DNA of 64,000 nucleotides from Cellvibrionaceae bacterium (GCA_028281575.1 JANQJP010000090.1:124001-188000), one strand, 5' to 3'; shown: positions 49,429 to 58,673, counted from the stretch's first letter. Made by a program: numbers and translations. The notes: generated by a model from the letters alone, not told the origin.

Positions 49429-51936
49429 ATGAACGCGCTTGTGACGATAAAGAAAGTGATTGGCCCGGCGCTTGTCCTGGCAGTATTGACTGGCTGTAGC
49501 GGCGGCAGCGGTGAAGATGTGCAACAAAACCCACCACCGCCCGCGGACGGTGGTGAAACAGGTATTGTCTACAATGGACCGTCACCGAGTACAGACGATG
49601 TACAGAACTTCAGACTCAACCTTTGGGACAATATTGCGCGCGCAGATCGCTGCGGCGGTTGCCATGTGGTTGGTGGACAGCAGCCAACGTTTGCGCGGGC
49701 TGACGATATAAACCTGGCGTATTCCGACGCGAACCCATTAGTGGATTTGGCTGCACCTGAGTTATCGCGTTTAGTTACCAAGGTTGCAGAGGGTCACAAT
49801 TGCTGGCGGCCTGAAGCCTCGGTATGTGCAACCACGATGGCTGGATATATTCGTGATTGGGCGACTGCTTCGGGCACCGAGTCTAATCAAATCATACTTA
49901 CCGCACCGGTAGAGCGAGAAGTTGGTACGAGCAAGAGTTTCCCTTCAGATGGCGGTAATTTTGCGACAACGGTATATCCGTTAACCAGCACCTACTGTGC
50001 TAACTGTCACTCGGAGGAATCTGCCACGCAACAGCAACCATTTATTGGTAGCTCTGATGTAGATGTTGCTTATCAAGCCGCCCGCAACAAGATTGATTTA
50101 GATGATCCAGGCAATTCCCGCCTGGTTCTGCGCCTGCGGTCGGAATTCCACAATTGCTGGGACAATTGCACCGCTAACGCGCAGGCGATGGAAGATGCTA
50201 TTCAAGCGTTTTCCGACAATATTCCGTTAACGGAAGTTGACCCGAACTTGCGTGTCAGTCGCGCTCTTGGTTTGCCCGACGGTATTGTCGCGAGCAGCGG
50301 TGGTCGGGTCGAATCCAACGCAATCGCACTTTACGAATTTAAAACGGGTTCGGGTTCGACCGCATTTGATACAAGTGGTGTCGATCCTGCGCTCGATTTG
50401 AATATTACTGGGAATGTGGAATGGGTCGGTTCATGGGGTATTCGAATTAATGATGGCAAGGCGCAGGGCCCCACCAGCGCAAGTAGCAAGTTACATCAGT
50501 TAATCACGAGTACTGGTGAGTTCTCCATCGAAGCCTGGGTTGTTCCCGACAACGTATCTCAAGATGGTCCGGCGCGTATTGTTACTTATTCCGGTGGTTC
50601 TGATGTAAGAAACTTTACGCTTGGGCAAACGCTCTACGATTACAATTTCCTGGCGCGTAGTTCAGAGTCTGACGCTAACGGCATGCCCATGCTGTCCACG
50701 CCATCGAACCTCGAAATATTGCAGGCTACTTTGCAGCACGTTGTTGTGAATTACGATCCCATTGATGGGCGTTCTATCTACGTGAACGGTGAATTGATTG
50801 CTGAAAATACCGACCAGCCCGGTAATTTAAATGATTGGGATGAGACCTTTGCGCTGGCCGTCGGTAATGAGGCGGACAATCAGCAGTTGTGGATGGGTAC
50901 TATGCGCTTGCTCGCCATCCACAATCGCGTGTTAAGCGCGGACGAGATAACCACGAATTTTGACGCGGGCGTTGGCGAGAAGTTTTTCCTGATGTTTGGT
51001 GTGTCGCATTACATCGACATGCCGCAGGCGTATATCGTTTTCGAAGTGCAGCAGTTTGATAATTACGCTTACTTATTCGACAAGCCGTTTTTCATTAGCT
51101 TGGATCGGGATGCGCAGGTGCCAGACGGCTTGGTTATCCAGGGCTTACGCATTGGGTTAAACGGGCAGGAAGTCGCGATTGGACAAAGCTACGCAAATCT
51201 CAATATGCCGATTACCGCCGACATTTACGACGCCAGCGTGGGTGTTCCACTTTCCGATCTCGGTGCAATTATCCCGCTGGACAGAGGTCCAGACGACGAT
51301 CAATTCTTCCTGAGTTTTGACCGTATTGGCGGTGTTGAATACGTTCGCCCGCTCGAAGACACGCCGGACGCGCCAGACCCCGTGCCCGCGGGTGAGCAGA
51401 GTGATATTGGTGTACGTACCTTTGGCGAAGTAAATGCAACCCTGTCGTCGATCACTGGGGTGCCTGAAACCAATCCTATCGTTGCTGATATTTATAACAA
51501 CGTTCGTCAGCAGCTGCCAACGGTTGAAGACATTGATGGCTTCCTGGCGTCGCATCAGAGTGGCGTTATGCAACTAAGTGTGGCTTATTGCACCGCGCTC
51601 ACAGATAGCGTGGCGCTGAGGTCCAATTTGTTCCCAGATTTCGATTTCACTGTGAGCTATGCAGAGGCGTTTACAGGAGGCACTGATCGTCGCGATTTGA
51701 TTATCCTTCCTTTAATGGATGGTTTACTTGCGAACGACATTACGATCGGCGCATCAGTCGTTTCTCTCGAGACCCAGCCGCTGCCCGTGGATATGGAATC
51801 TGAATTGAGTGCGCTCATAGATCGTATGGTTCCGGCCCCAGAGGTTCCAAACCCTAGTGATCCTTCACATACCGTTGCCGCCGTCATTGCAACCTGTGCT
51901 TCGGCATTGGGTAGTGCAGTGATGTTGGTGCAATAA
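49429..51936 (+). CDS. dihaem lipoprotein with LamG domain
   Basis: 835-residue lipoprotein, lipobox LTGC (about 22-25), then two tandem haem domains. Each has CxxCH (CGGCH 75-79, CANCH 190-194), an AYxxA stretch, SRLV, and HNCW with a second Cys nearby. Then a LamG/concanavalin-like domain (about 300-510: FSIEAWVVPDNVSQ, YVNGELIAEN) and a long C-terminal beta-rich part. The ATG 49429 has CAGGA about eight bases upstream and lies three bases after the previous stop. LamG domains often bind sugars. Confidence 0.84.
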   Translation: MNALVTIKKVIGPALVLAVLTGCSGGSGEDVQQNPPPPADGGETGIVYNGPSPSTDDVQNFRLNLWDNIARADRCGGCHVVGGQQPTFARADDINLAYSDANPLVDLAAPELSRLVTKVAEGHNCWRPEASVCATTMAGYIRDWATASGTESNQIILTAPVEREVGTSKSFPSDGGNFATTVYPLTSTYCANCHSEESATQQQPFIGSSDVDVAYQAARNKIDLDDPGNSRLVLRLRSEFHNCWDNCTANAQAMEDAIQAFSDNIPLTEVDPNLRVSRALGLPDGIVASSGGRVESNAIALYEFKTGSGSTAFDTSGVDPALDLNITGNVEWVGSWGIRINDGKAQGPTSASSKLHQLITSTGEFSIEAWVVPDNVSQDGPARIVTYSGGSDVRNFTLGQTLYDYNFLARSSESDANGMPMLSTPSNLEILQATLQHVVVNYDPIDGRSIYVNGELIAENTDQPGNLNDWDETFALAVGNEADNQQLWMGTMRLLAIHNRVLSADEITTNFDAGVGEKFFLMFGVSHYIDMPQAYIVFEVQQFDNYAYLFDKPFFISLDRDAQVPDGLVIQGLRIGLNGQEVAIGQSYANLNMPITADIYDASVGVPLSDLGAIIPLDRGPDDDQFFLSFDRIGGVEYVRPLEDTPDAPDPVPAGEQSDIGVRTFGEVNATLSSITGVPETNPIVADIYNNVRQQLPTVEDIDGFLASHQSGVMQLSVAYCTALTDSVALRSNLFPDFDFTVSYAEAFTGGTDRRDLIILPLMDGLLANDITIGASVVSLETQPLPVDMESELSALIDRMVPAPEVPNPSDPSHTVAAVIATCASALGSAVMLVQ

Positions 51937-51954
51937 ACGATTAGGTAAAACGAC

Positions 51955-53634
51955 ATGGCTAAGAAAAATTATTTTGTTCCTCCCGACCAGCCGCTGCGCC
52001 ACCCGGACCACCCGAAACCGCGCACACGCAGGGAGTTTCTCGCTCAAGGTTTTACGGCTGGTATGGGCACAGTGTTTACCGGTTCCATGTTCGCGTCGTT
52101 GCTGAGTTCCCCCAAGGTTCACGCAGAGCTTTCGCTTGAAATGCAGCAGCGAGTGGTGGAATGTGGCTTGGACGGTGGCAGTAACCGTAAAATCCCGTTT
52201 ATTACGATTGACCTCGCCGGCGGCGCGAATATGGCAGGATCCAACGTACTTGTGGGTGGTCCTGATGGTCAGCGGGATACGCTCAGCACCGCGGGTTATA
52301 GCAAGCAGGGCTTACCTGGAGATATGTTGCCTGGGGGAGATGAAACACCGCCTGTTGACGCCCCGGTCGATGATGATGGCAATCCCACTGGCAACGGTGA
52401 TTTTACCGATAATAGCCTCGGTTTGTTCTTTCACTCTGACAGCGCATTTTTGCGCGGGATTGTTCAAAGCACTTCGAATGAGACGCGCAATCGTATAAAC
52501 GGTGCGGTGATTCCTGCGCGTTCCGAAAATGATACCGGCAACAATCCGCATAACCCGATGTATGCCATCGCACGCATCGGTCAGTCTAAAGGCAGTCTGC
52601 TCAGCCTGATCGGTTCGCGTAACAGCGAGTCCGGAGGCAATTCCATGGCGCCGGCACAATATATACAAGCCGATTTGCGTCCGACCAAGGTGGATCGTCC
52701 GTCTGACGTAACGGGCCTGGTCGACGTTGGTGATTTTGGCACTTTGTCATCAGATGCCGTTGTTGCGGTGATGGAAAGCGTCGCGCGTATGAGTGATGCC
52801 AAGATAGACAATGTCAGCACATTACTTTCAGATGACGCGAGTGTTCGCGAAAAATTGAGCTGTACCTATGTTGAAAATGCCAGTTTGGCGCAACAGTTCC
52901 CGACGCCATCGATCTTGGATCCGGCGTCCGACCCCGACATTGTGGGCGGTCCTAATAGTATTTTTAGCGCCGCAGAATTTATGGGGGAGAACGAATTCCG
53001 CAAGACCGCGTCGGTGATGAAACTCGTTATCGACAGTCCCCCCCAAGGTTATCCCTATGCCGGTGCGGGTACGATTGCGATGGGAGGTTACGATTACCAC
53101 GGCGGTGGCCGTTCAACCGGAGAAGTTCGCGATTTTCGTGCGGGCCGCTGCATGGGAGCTTGCCTCGAATATGCCGCGCGAAAGGGGCGCCCTCTTATGT
53201 TGTATGTCAGTAGTGATGGCTCTCTGTCGAGTAATGGCGTTACCGAAGACACTGATCTCGGTCGAGGTAAGGGTATGTGGACGTCTGACAATCAGCAAAC
53301 GGCTGCGTCGTTTTTCCTTGTCTATAACCCCGGTGGTCAGCCCAATTTATTGGGAGCGACAGATGCTGCACGCAATAGGCACCAGCAAATTGGCTTTATG
53401 CGTGCCAGCGGTGATGTAGAGACCTCTTCAAGCCCGGCCGCGAACAACGTCGATCAACTGGTGCAGATGGTGGTGTTGAACTATCTTGCGTTGCATGGCG
53501 AGGTCGGTGAATTTGCCTCGCGCTTCGACGCCGAAGGTTTGACGCAGGGCCTCGGTGCAGCGGCGCTTGACAACTATGTCGCATTTGAGCCGATTTTGCC
53601 CGGTGGTGTACTTACTAATGAGAGCCCGACTTAG
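51955..53634 (+). CDS. twin-arginine exported protein, DUF1501-like
   Basis: 559 residues with a Tat signal, RTRREFLAQGFTAGMG (RREFL at 25-29), so it is exported folded, perhaps with a cofactor. The mature part opens with IPFITIDLAGGANMAGSNVL, as in DUF1501-type proteins that accompany planctomycete-type cytochromes. The fold may be of the alkaline-phosphatase type, which I cannot confirm. AGGTAAA precedes the ATG. Third gene of the rightward operon; it ends eight bases before the convergent regulator gene. Confidence 0.78.
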   Translation: MAKKNYFVPPDQPLRHPDHPKPRTRREFLAQGFTAGMGTVFTGSMFASLLSSPKVHAELSLEMQQRVVECGLDGGSNRKIPFITIDLAGGANMAGSNVLVGGPDGQRDTLSTAGYSKQGLPGDMLPGGDETPPVDAPVDDDGNPTGNGDFTDNSLGLFFHSDSAFLRGIVQSTSNETRNRINGAVIPARSENDTGNNPHNPMYAIARIGQSKGSLLSLIGSRNSESGGNSMAPAQYIQADLRPTKVDRPSDVTGLVDVGDFGTLSSDAVVAVMESVARMSDAKIDNVSTLLSDDASVREKLSCTYVENASLAQQFPTPSILDPASDPDIVGGPNSIFSAAEFMGENEFRKTASVMKLVIDSPPQGYPYAGAGTIAMGGYDYHGGGRSTGEVRDFRAGRCMGACLEYAARKGRPLMLYVSSDGSLSSNGVTEDTDLGRGKGMWTSDNQQTAASFFLVYNPGGQPNLLGATDAARNRHQQIGFMRASGDVETSSSPAANNVDQLVQMVVLNYLALHGEVGEFASRFDAEGLTQGLGAAALDNYVAFEPILPGGVLTNESPT

Positions 53635-53642
53635 GTTGGGGC

Positions 53643-54461
53643 CTAGTTCAAGTTAATAATTTTTCTGATTTGGCTCTTATAGCTGCGGCTCATTTTCAAA
53701 CGTGAGCCGCAATTTAATACCAGGTGATGCTCACCGTTAATATGTGAACAGGATTGCTTGATACGTGTCAGGTTGACAATCGTTGATCGATGAACGCGCT
53801 GAAACACTTTGGGGTCGAGCAGTGCTTCGAGTTTTTTCATCGTCGTGCGCATTACGTGGATTGTACCGTCTACATGCAGGCACATGTAATCGCCGGCGGC
53901 ATCTACCCAATCGATATCTGTTGTTTTCACGATGGTGACATTACCCGCATCTTTAATTGCGACGCTTTCGGGATAATGTTTTTGGGCGCCATCGCTCACT
54001 TCCAATGCTTCCTGCAGGCTGCCGGGTCGATTTCCGGTAATATTGCCAATAACTGAGAGCAGGGTTTCCTTTTCCGAAAGTGCGTTTCGCTCTACAATTT
54101 TACCCCGCACTCGTGTGATCGCTTCTGCGAGCCGGTCGTCCTCGATTGGTTTGAGCACATAATCGACAGCGTGCACTTTAAAAGCGTCTATTGCGAATTC
54201 ATCGAACGCAGTAACAAAGACGACCATTGGCAAAATATCAACTTGCATGGCGTGCACAACGTCAAAGCCATTCATGCCGGGCATTTGAATATCCAGAAAC
54301 AATACATCGGGCATATGTTCTTCGATAGCGCGCAAGGCTTCTCGACCGTTTGCGCACTCTGCGACAACCTCGATATCTTCGTATTCTTTGAGACGTATGT
54401 TCATCCCTCGTCTAGCCGGCGGTTCGTCATCGACAATAATGGTTCTTAATTTTTTGTTCAC
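53643..54461 (-). CDS. LytTR response regulator
   Basis: 272 residues. Receiver domain (1-125) with DDEPPARR, Asp57 in FLDIQMPG and VLKPI; a linker (130-170); LytTR DNA-binding domain (about 170-270) with VFQRVHRSTIVNL. Start GTG 54461, with AGGAAA upstream, overlapping the kinase stop as GTGA. Convergent to the Tat protein gene, so it is the likely regulator of the cytochrome operons by position. Confidence 0.9.
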   Translation of the reverse strand: MNKKLRTIIVDDEPPARRGMNIRLKEYEDIEVVAECANGREALRAIEEHMPDVLFLDIQMPGMNGFDVVHAMQVDILPMVVFVTAFDEFAIDAFKVHAVDYVLKPIEDDRLAEAITRVRGKIVERNALSEKETLLSVIGNITGNRPGSLQEALEVSDGAQKHYPESVAIKDAGNVTIVKTTDIDWVDAAGDYMCLHVDGTIHVMRTTMKKLEALLDPKVFQRVHRSTIVNLTRIKQSCSHINGEHHLVLNCGSRLKMSRSYKSQIRKIINLN

Positions 54462-55558
54462 GGTGTAATTTCCTGTGATTTTATTTCATAAGGTATTCGG
54501 ATACTTATTTTTAGGCCGTGCGGACTAGCTTGTGTAAAGCTGCAGTTGTGTTCTGATCCGTAAAGCTCTTCCAGGCGATTGCGAAAATTGCGCAGGCCAA
54601 CACCTGTTGTTTGGCGGGGGTCGTCAACGGTGGCCTGTATGCCGGGGCCGTCATCGGCGATTTCCATTAAAAGTGAGTCGGCAAATGCTTTGGCGCTAAT
54701 TGTGATGGTGCCGCCGGTTTCGCTTTTTGAAATGGCATATTTAATCGAGTTTTCAATAAGTGGTTGCAATAAGAGGCTCGGGACCAGCGCATTTTCTGCT
54801 TCTTTATCGATAGTTATTACAACGTTAAGCCGGTCTTCGAAGCGTACTTTTTCAATGTTTAGGTAGAGGCGCAGTACTGCTATTTCCTGCATGAGAGGTA
54901 CTTTTTGCATTGGGTCTGTTTCGAGTGAATAGCGCAGAAATTTTGACAACTCGGTAAGCATATTGTTGGCTGCGCGCGTCTCTTTTTCGAGCACCAGTGT
55001 CGAAATGGCATTTAGCGTATTAAATAAAAAATGGGGGTTGAGTTGATAGCGGAGCATCTTAAGCTGCGCTTGTGTCGCCATAGATTCCGCTTGCATAGAA
55101 CGTCGATGTTCTTCCTGGTACATCAAATAGTATTTAATGCCTGCGTATAACGCGACCCAGCTCAACAAAACAAAAAAATGAAATTTAAACCAGCCGATAA
55201 ATTCGTAGATATGGAACTGCATTTCCGGGTTGCAAAGCTTTTGATAGCCGTACATCAACATAAGTACCCAGGCAGAGGTAAAAATGATTGTGATAAAGAA
55301 CATCAACGAAAACTTTTGATTACCAGGAAGATGCCATATCCGCTGATAAAAAAAACGCATCATTAAGCTGATAAGAAATCCGGTGAGAATAGAATAAGGT
55401 ACTTGATAGAGCTGGAAGGTACTGCCTTTACTCCAAAGAAATCCGGTGCCTGACAAAATGAAACCGTAACCGAGCCAACCCATGCTGTTGAGAAGCCAAA
55501 AGGTGTAGCGCTGGTTGGTTAAAGCTGCTTTAAACGTGGAACTGAAAGAAGACAGCAT
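54458..55558 (-). CDS. LytS-type sensor histidine kinase
   Basis: Membrane kinase partner of the LytTR regulator. Four hydrophobic segments at about residues 25-43, 53-70, 84-103 and 122-142. Then the His_kinase domain with LNPHFLFNTLNAIS (His176) and a HATPase domain with LLQPLIENSIKYAI and GVGLRNFRNRLEEL. ATG 55558 is chosen, 366 residues; TTG 55576 would add six. Second LytS/LytTR pair in this window, after algZ/algR. Confidence 0.88.
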   Translation of the reverse strand: MLSSFSSTFKAALTNQRYTFWLLNSMGWLGYGFILSGTGFLWSKGSTFQLYQVPYSILTGFLISLMMRFFYQRIWHLPGNQKFSLMFFITIIFTSAWVLMLMYGYQKLCNPEMQFHIYEFIGWFKFHFFVLLSWVALYAGIKYYLMYQEEHRRSMQAESMATQAQLKMLRYQLNPHFLFNTLNAISTLVLEKETRAANNMLTELSKFLRYSLETDPMQKVPLMQEIAVLRLYLNIEKVRFEDRLNVVITIDKEAENALVPSLLLQPLIENSIKYAISKSETGGTITISAKAFADSLLMEIADDGPGIQATVDDPRQTTGVGLRNFRNRLEELYGSEHNCSFTQASPHGLKISIRIPYEIKSQEITP

Positions 55559-55716
55559 GCAGAACGGCCCGTGCAATAGTCGAGGGTTTGGTAGCTTGAT
55601 ATGTATTAAACTCTATTGGAAGTTTAAGCTAATTATTTATAAAGCATAGGGCTTTTGTCGCTGAGATCGTGCACTTCGACGTGTTACTTCAACTTTTTTG
55701 AGCCCTTAACCATGAC

Positions 55717-57102
55717 ATGAATTATTCTGGATACGCCATGCCGATTTCACCTCTATTGCTCGATACGCTGCGCTGTCCCCTGAGTGGTCAAAAACTCGAA
55801 TACAGGGATGATCAGCAGCTGACAACAGTCGATGGGCAATATGCTTATCCACTACTCGATGGCATTCCGTGGATGTTAGCCCGACCGAGAAACTCCCTGC
55901 TCGACTGGGCGTCAAAATTAAAACATTTTCAGCAGACATTTATTGCCGAGATAGCTGTACTTGAACTGGACTGCAAGCGGGCGGAGGGGGTCACATCCAA
56001 GCGCTTGCAGGCTTTACTGAAGGCAAAAAAAGATTTTTTGCTGGAAATCACGCAGCTGGTGCAACCGCTGACGACGACGAAAGTCACTCAGCTTGAGGTT
56101 TATAATGTGCTGCGTGATAGAGCGCCGAACATTCAAAACCTGTTAAGTTACGAGGCGAATATTTATCGCGATTGGGCTTGGGGTGCCGAGGAGAATGCAC
56201 AAAGCGCCGCGCTGCTTGAATCTTTAGCGCCAGAAGATGTTGGGCGTTTTTGTGTGATCGGTGCTGGGGCGTGTAAGCTTGCGCTCGATCTTCACCTTCA
56301 GTTGCAACCTGAGTTTACCGTTGCGACTGACATTAACCCCCTGTTTTTGCTTGCTGTGCGACGGCTGTTGGAAAATGAGTCGTTGGTTTTGACGGAGTTC
56401 CCGCTCCAGCCTAAAAATTTAGATTGTGTGGCGGTCAGGCACGAGCTTTCACTCGACGCCAATCAAGTTGATAACTTTTTTCTCTGCTTCGCCGATGCCG
56501 CCAAACCCGCTTTCGAAAAGCACAGATTTGATACTGTATTGACGCCATGGCTCATCGATATCCAACCTTATGAGCTTGCGCGCTTTTTGAAACAGTTAAA
56601 TCAGTACTTACCTGTTGGAGGTTGCTGGTTGAACTTTGGTTCGCTTGTCTTTAACCAGGGACGCGATGCGCTTTGTTACAGTCGTGACGAAATTGAAAGC
56701 GTGGCTGAACAGGCGGGTTTCTCACTGGAGCTTGTTAAAGACGCCGTTATGCCTTACTTAAAGTCGCCCTATAACGCAGGGCATCGCGTTGAGCAGGTAT
56801 GGGCCTGGCGCGCGCGAAAGTTACGCGACGTTGAAGCGGGAAAAGATATGCAGGTGCTCCCCGACTGGCTGTTAGACACGCAGTTACCGGTTCCGGTGTT
56901 TGCGGATTTTGAAGCCCTGGCGAATCAGAGCCTGTTTAACGCAGAGCTCCTATCCAGGTTCGATGGACAGCCATCAATTGCTGCGCTAGCGCGCAAAATA
57001 GCGCAGAAATATGATGCGGATTGTGCGGAGTTGGAGCAAATGCTAGTCAGCTATTTAATTGAATTATGGAATACTAGGCGAGATCAAGGCGTTGACTTAT
57101 AA
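55717..57102 (+). CDS. N2227-like methyltransferase with Trm112-like N-terminus
   Basis: 461 residues. The N-terminus (LLLDTLRCPLSGQKLEYRDD then YPLLDGIPWML) is like a Trm112/UPF0434 zinc-less domain. From about 145 an AdoMet fold appears: YEANIYRDWAWGAEENAQSA, FCVIGAGACKLALDLH (AdoMet loop), VATDINPLF, and VLTPWLID. The RDW...E segment recalls the carnosine N-methyltransferase (N2227) family. Substrate unknown. It stands alone between divergent kinase and a palindrome. The second ATG at 55738 is also possible. Confidence 0.72.
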   Translation: MNYSGYAMPISPLLLDTLRCPLSGQKLEYRDDQQLTTVDGQYAYPLLDGIPWMLARPRNSLLDWASKLKHFQQTFIAEIAVLELDCKRAEGVTSKRLQALLKAKKDFLLEITQLVQPLTTTKVTQLEVYNVLRDRAPNIQNLLSYEANIYRDWAWGAEENAQSAALLESLAPEDVGRFCVIGAGACKLALDLHLQLQPEFTVATDINPLFLLAVRRLLENESLVLTEFPLQPKNLDCVAVRHELSLDANQVDNFFLCFADAAKPAFEKHRFDTVLTPWLIDIQPYELARFLKQLNQYLPVGGCWLNFGSLVFNQGRDALCYSRDEIESVAEQAGFSLELVKDAVMPYLKSPYNAGHRVEQVWAWRARKLRDVEAGKDMQVLPDWLLDTQLPVPVFADFEALANQSLFNAELLSRFDGQPSIAALARKIAQKYDADCAELEQMLVSYLIELWNTRRDQGVDL

Positions 57103-57138
57103 ATGATAATGGTTATTATTTTCATCTTAGGGGTTGAG

Positions 57139-57294
57139 GCATGGATGGGGTACTGGTATTCGAGACCTTCACCAGCAAGTGCCGCCATGGATGGCGGACA
57201 TTAGAACAACGCAGGAGCAGTTGTCGAGATGCTGGTGCAGAGCTTACATGGATGTATTTACAGCGCGTCTCGAATACCAGTACCCCATCCATGC
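57139..57294 (+). repeat. palindromic element A3
   Basis: Arms 57139-57166 and 57267-57294 are complementary at 28 of 28 positions (GCATGGATGGGGTACTGG...). The interior has CTTCACCAGCA, CCGCCATGGATGGCGG, the core at 57207-57223, GATGCTGGTGCAGAGC, and ACATGGATGTATTTACAGCG. The right flank CTTCTCCGAGTTAA matches A1. It lies between the methyltransferase gene and the 63-residue ORF. Confidence 0.88.
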
Positions 57295-57329
57295 TTCTCC
57301 GAGTTAATACGAAGCAATGACTATGACTG

Positions 57330-57521
57330 ATGAAAATTGAATTGGAAATCGCTGAACATGAGCTGGAATCACTGCTCGCTTCGGGCTTGATTGGCCTCGA
57401 AAATATGCGTAATCTCGATGGCCGCGCGAAAGAGACTTTACGACGTGTTTGCTTGCGTCGTTTGGATGCTTGTCTGTCCAAAGCTGATTTGGCGCAGGGC
57501 TCTGTCATACGCCTGCCATAA
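57330..57521 (+). CDS. small helical protein, 63 residues
   Basis: Possible gene between element A3 and the aquaporin gene. The product is charged and helical (MKIELEIAEHELESLLASGL, then LRRVCLRRLDACLSK). There is no strong SD and I do not recognise the family. It is listed because the composition looks protein-like and it fits the gap; a non-coding alternative is possible. Confidence 0.5.
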   Translation: MKIELEIAEHELESLLASGLIGLENMRNLDGRAKETLRRVCLRRLDACLSKADLAQGSVIRLP

Positions 57522-57567
57522 ATAACACTTTTACTTTTAGCCTCGTTTGTACTCGAATTTGGCGCAT

Positions 57568-58281
57568 ATGTCTGTATTCAACACGTTGCGTTTAACGCCC
57601 TATAACCAATACCTCGCCGAGTTTATCGGTACATTTTTTTTAGTGCTTTTTGGCTGCGGTGCCATGGTGGTCAATGACACTTTCGGCGTGCCGGGACATG
57701 GCGGTGTTGCCGCGGCTTTTGGTTTGATCGTGATGATCATGATCTACGCGATTGGCAATATCTCAGGGGCACATATGAACCCGGCAGTCACTATTGCCTT
57801 TGCGGTGGCACGGGGTTTTGATAAACGCCGCGTGCTTCCATTCATAGCCAGCCAAATTATTGGAGCTGTATTTGCCACAGCCGCGCTGAAGACTATTTTC
57901 CCAACCCATGAGTTGCTGGGGGCAACGCAAGCTCATGTCGGCATTTTGCCGGGCTTTTTGGTTGAATTTCTGCTGTCGTTTTTGCTCATGTTTGTCATCT
58001 TAAATGTCACGACCGGCCATCAGGAAAAAGGCATTATGGCCGGGGTCGCCATTGGCGCGACGGTGGGTTTGGAAGCGCTTGTTGGGGGGCCGCTCACCAA
58101 TGCGTCGATGAATCCAGCGCGTTCGATTGGGCCGGCGCTTGTGTCCGGGCATTTGGATGCGCTATGGCTATTTATTCTTGCTCCTATTCTGGGCACTGTC
58201 GCCGCAACGCCCTTTTGCGCGTTGATTCAGGGGCCGGGCTGTTGTGACGACTCCGCGTCTGCCGATAGCTCTGCTTCATAA
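57568..58281 (+). CDS. MIP-family aquaporin
   Basis: Six-helix channel of about 237 residues. Both NPA boxes are present (SGAHMNPAVT and NASMNPARS). Compared with AqpZ, the selectivity filter keeps Phe and Arg, but the His is Ala (LEALVGG) and the Thr is Ala (NAS), which should give a wider, less water-strict pore. The C-terminal tail has GPGCCDDSASADSS. I chose ATG 57568; ATG 57547 adds seven residues. Substrate could be glycerol or other small solutes. Confidence 0.85.
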   Translation: MSVFNTLRLTPYNQYLAEFIGTFFLVLFGCGAMVVNDTFGVPGHGGVAAAFGLIVMIMIYAIGNISGAHMNPAVTIAFAVARGFDKRRVLPFIASQIIGAVFATAALKTIFPTHELLGATQAHVGILPGFLVEFLLSFLLMFVILNVTTGHQEKGIMAGVAIGATVGLEALVGGPLTNASMNPARSIGPALVSGHLDALWLFILAPILGTVAATPFCALIQGPGCCDDSASADSSAS

Positions 58282-58355
58282 TTTCTTAGCAAAAACAAGC
58301 GTGTTTTAGCTGAAAAAATCGAGCATAATTCGCGCCCTTTTCAAGTAAGGCACTA

Positions 58356-58669
58356 GGGGAACTTCTGAATAAGTCTGTGATATCGCTGGCTTTCAGGCAT
58401 GTTTCCCGTGTAGGCGATCGAGTAAGGCGGGCTGGTTGCCCATCGAATGAAATCAACGCAGACGGGGACATTCCTGAAAGCCCCGAAGGCTGCGGCCTAG
58501 AATGATCATTTACGGTGTTGCACTTCTTGTTAATGCCTACACGGATGTAGGTAATTAGGGCAACGCAGGAGCAGTTGCCGAGGGCTACGGCCATTAACGG
58601 CGAAGCGCGCCTTGCGACTAACCATTCTAGGCTACGCAGAGACATTACAGACTTATTCAGAGGTTCCCC
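58356..58669 (+). mobile_element. MITE-like element C with 23 bp terminal inverted repeats
   Basis: 314 bp, no ORF of its own. Termini GGGGAACTTCTGAATAAGTC (58356 onward) and its complement ending at 58669 match at 22 of 23 positions. A possible AG dinucleotide flanks both sides. Inside are two further inverted repeats: GGCTTTCAGG/CCTGAAAGCC, and CCTAGAATG/CATTCTAGG around the shared core (58561-58577, CAACGCAGGAGCAGTTG). It ends four bases before the tex ATG. Confidence 0.8.
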
Positions 58670-58673
58670 AGCC

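Noticed and set aside
57122-57508. 128-codon minus-strand ORF over element A3
   Set aside because: It crosses a palindrome and the antisense of another ORF; its protein contains translated repeat sequence.
58575-58673. Upstream extension of Tex
   Set aside because: It translates element C sequence; the family start is ATG 58674.
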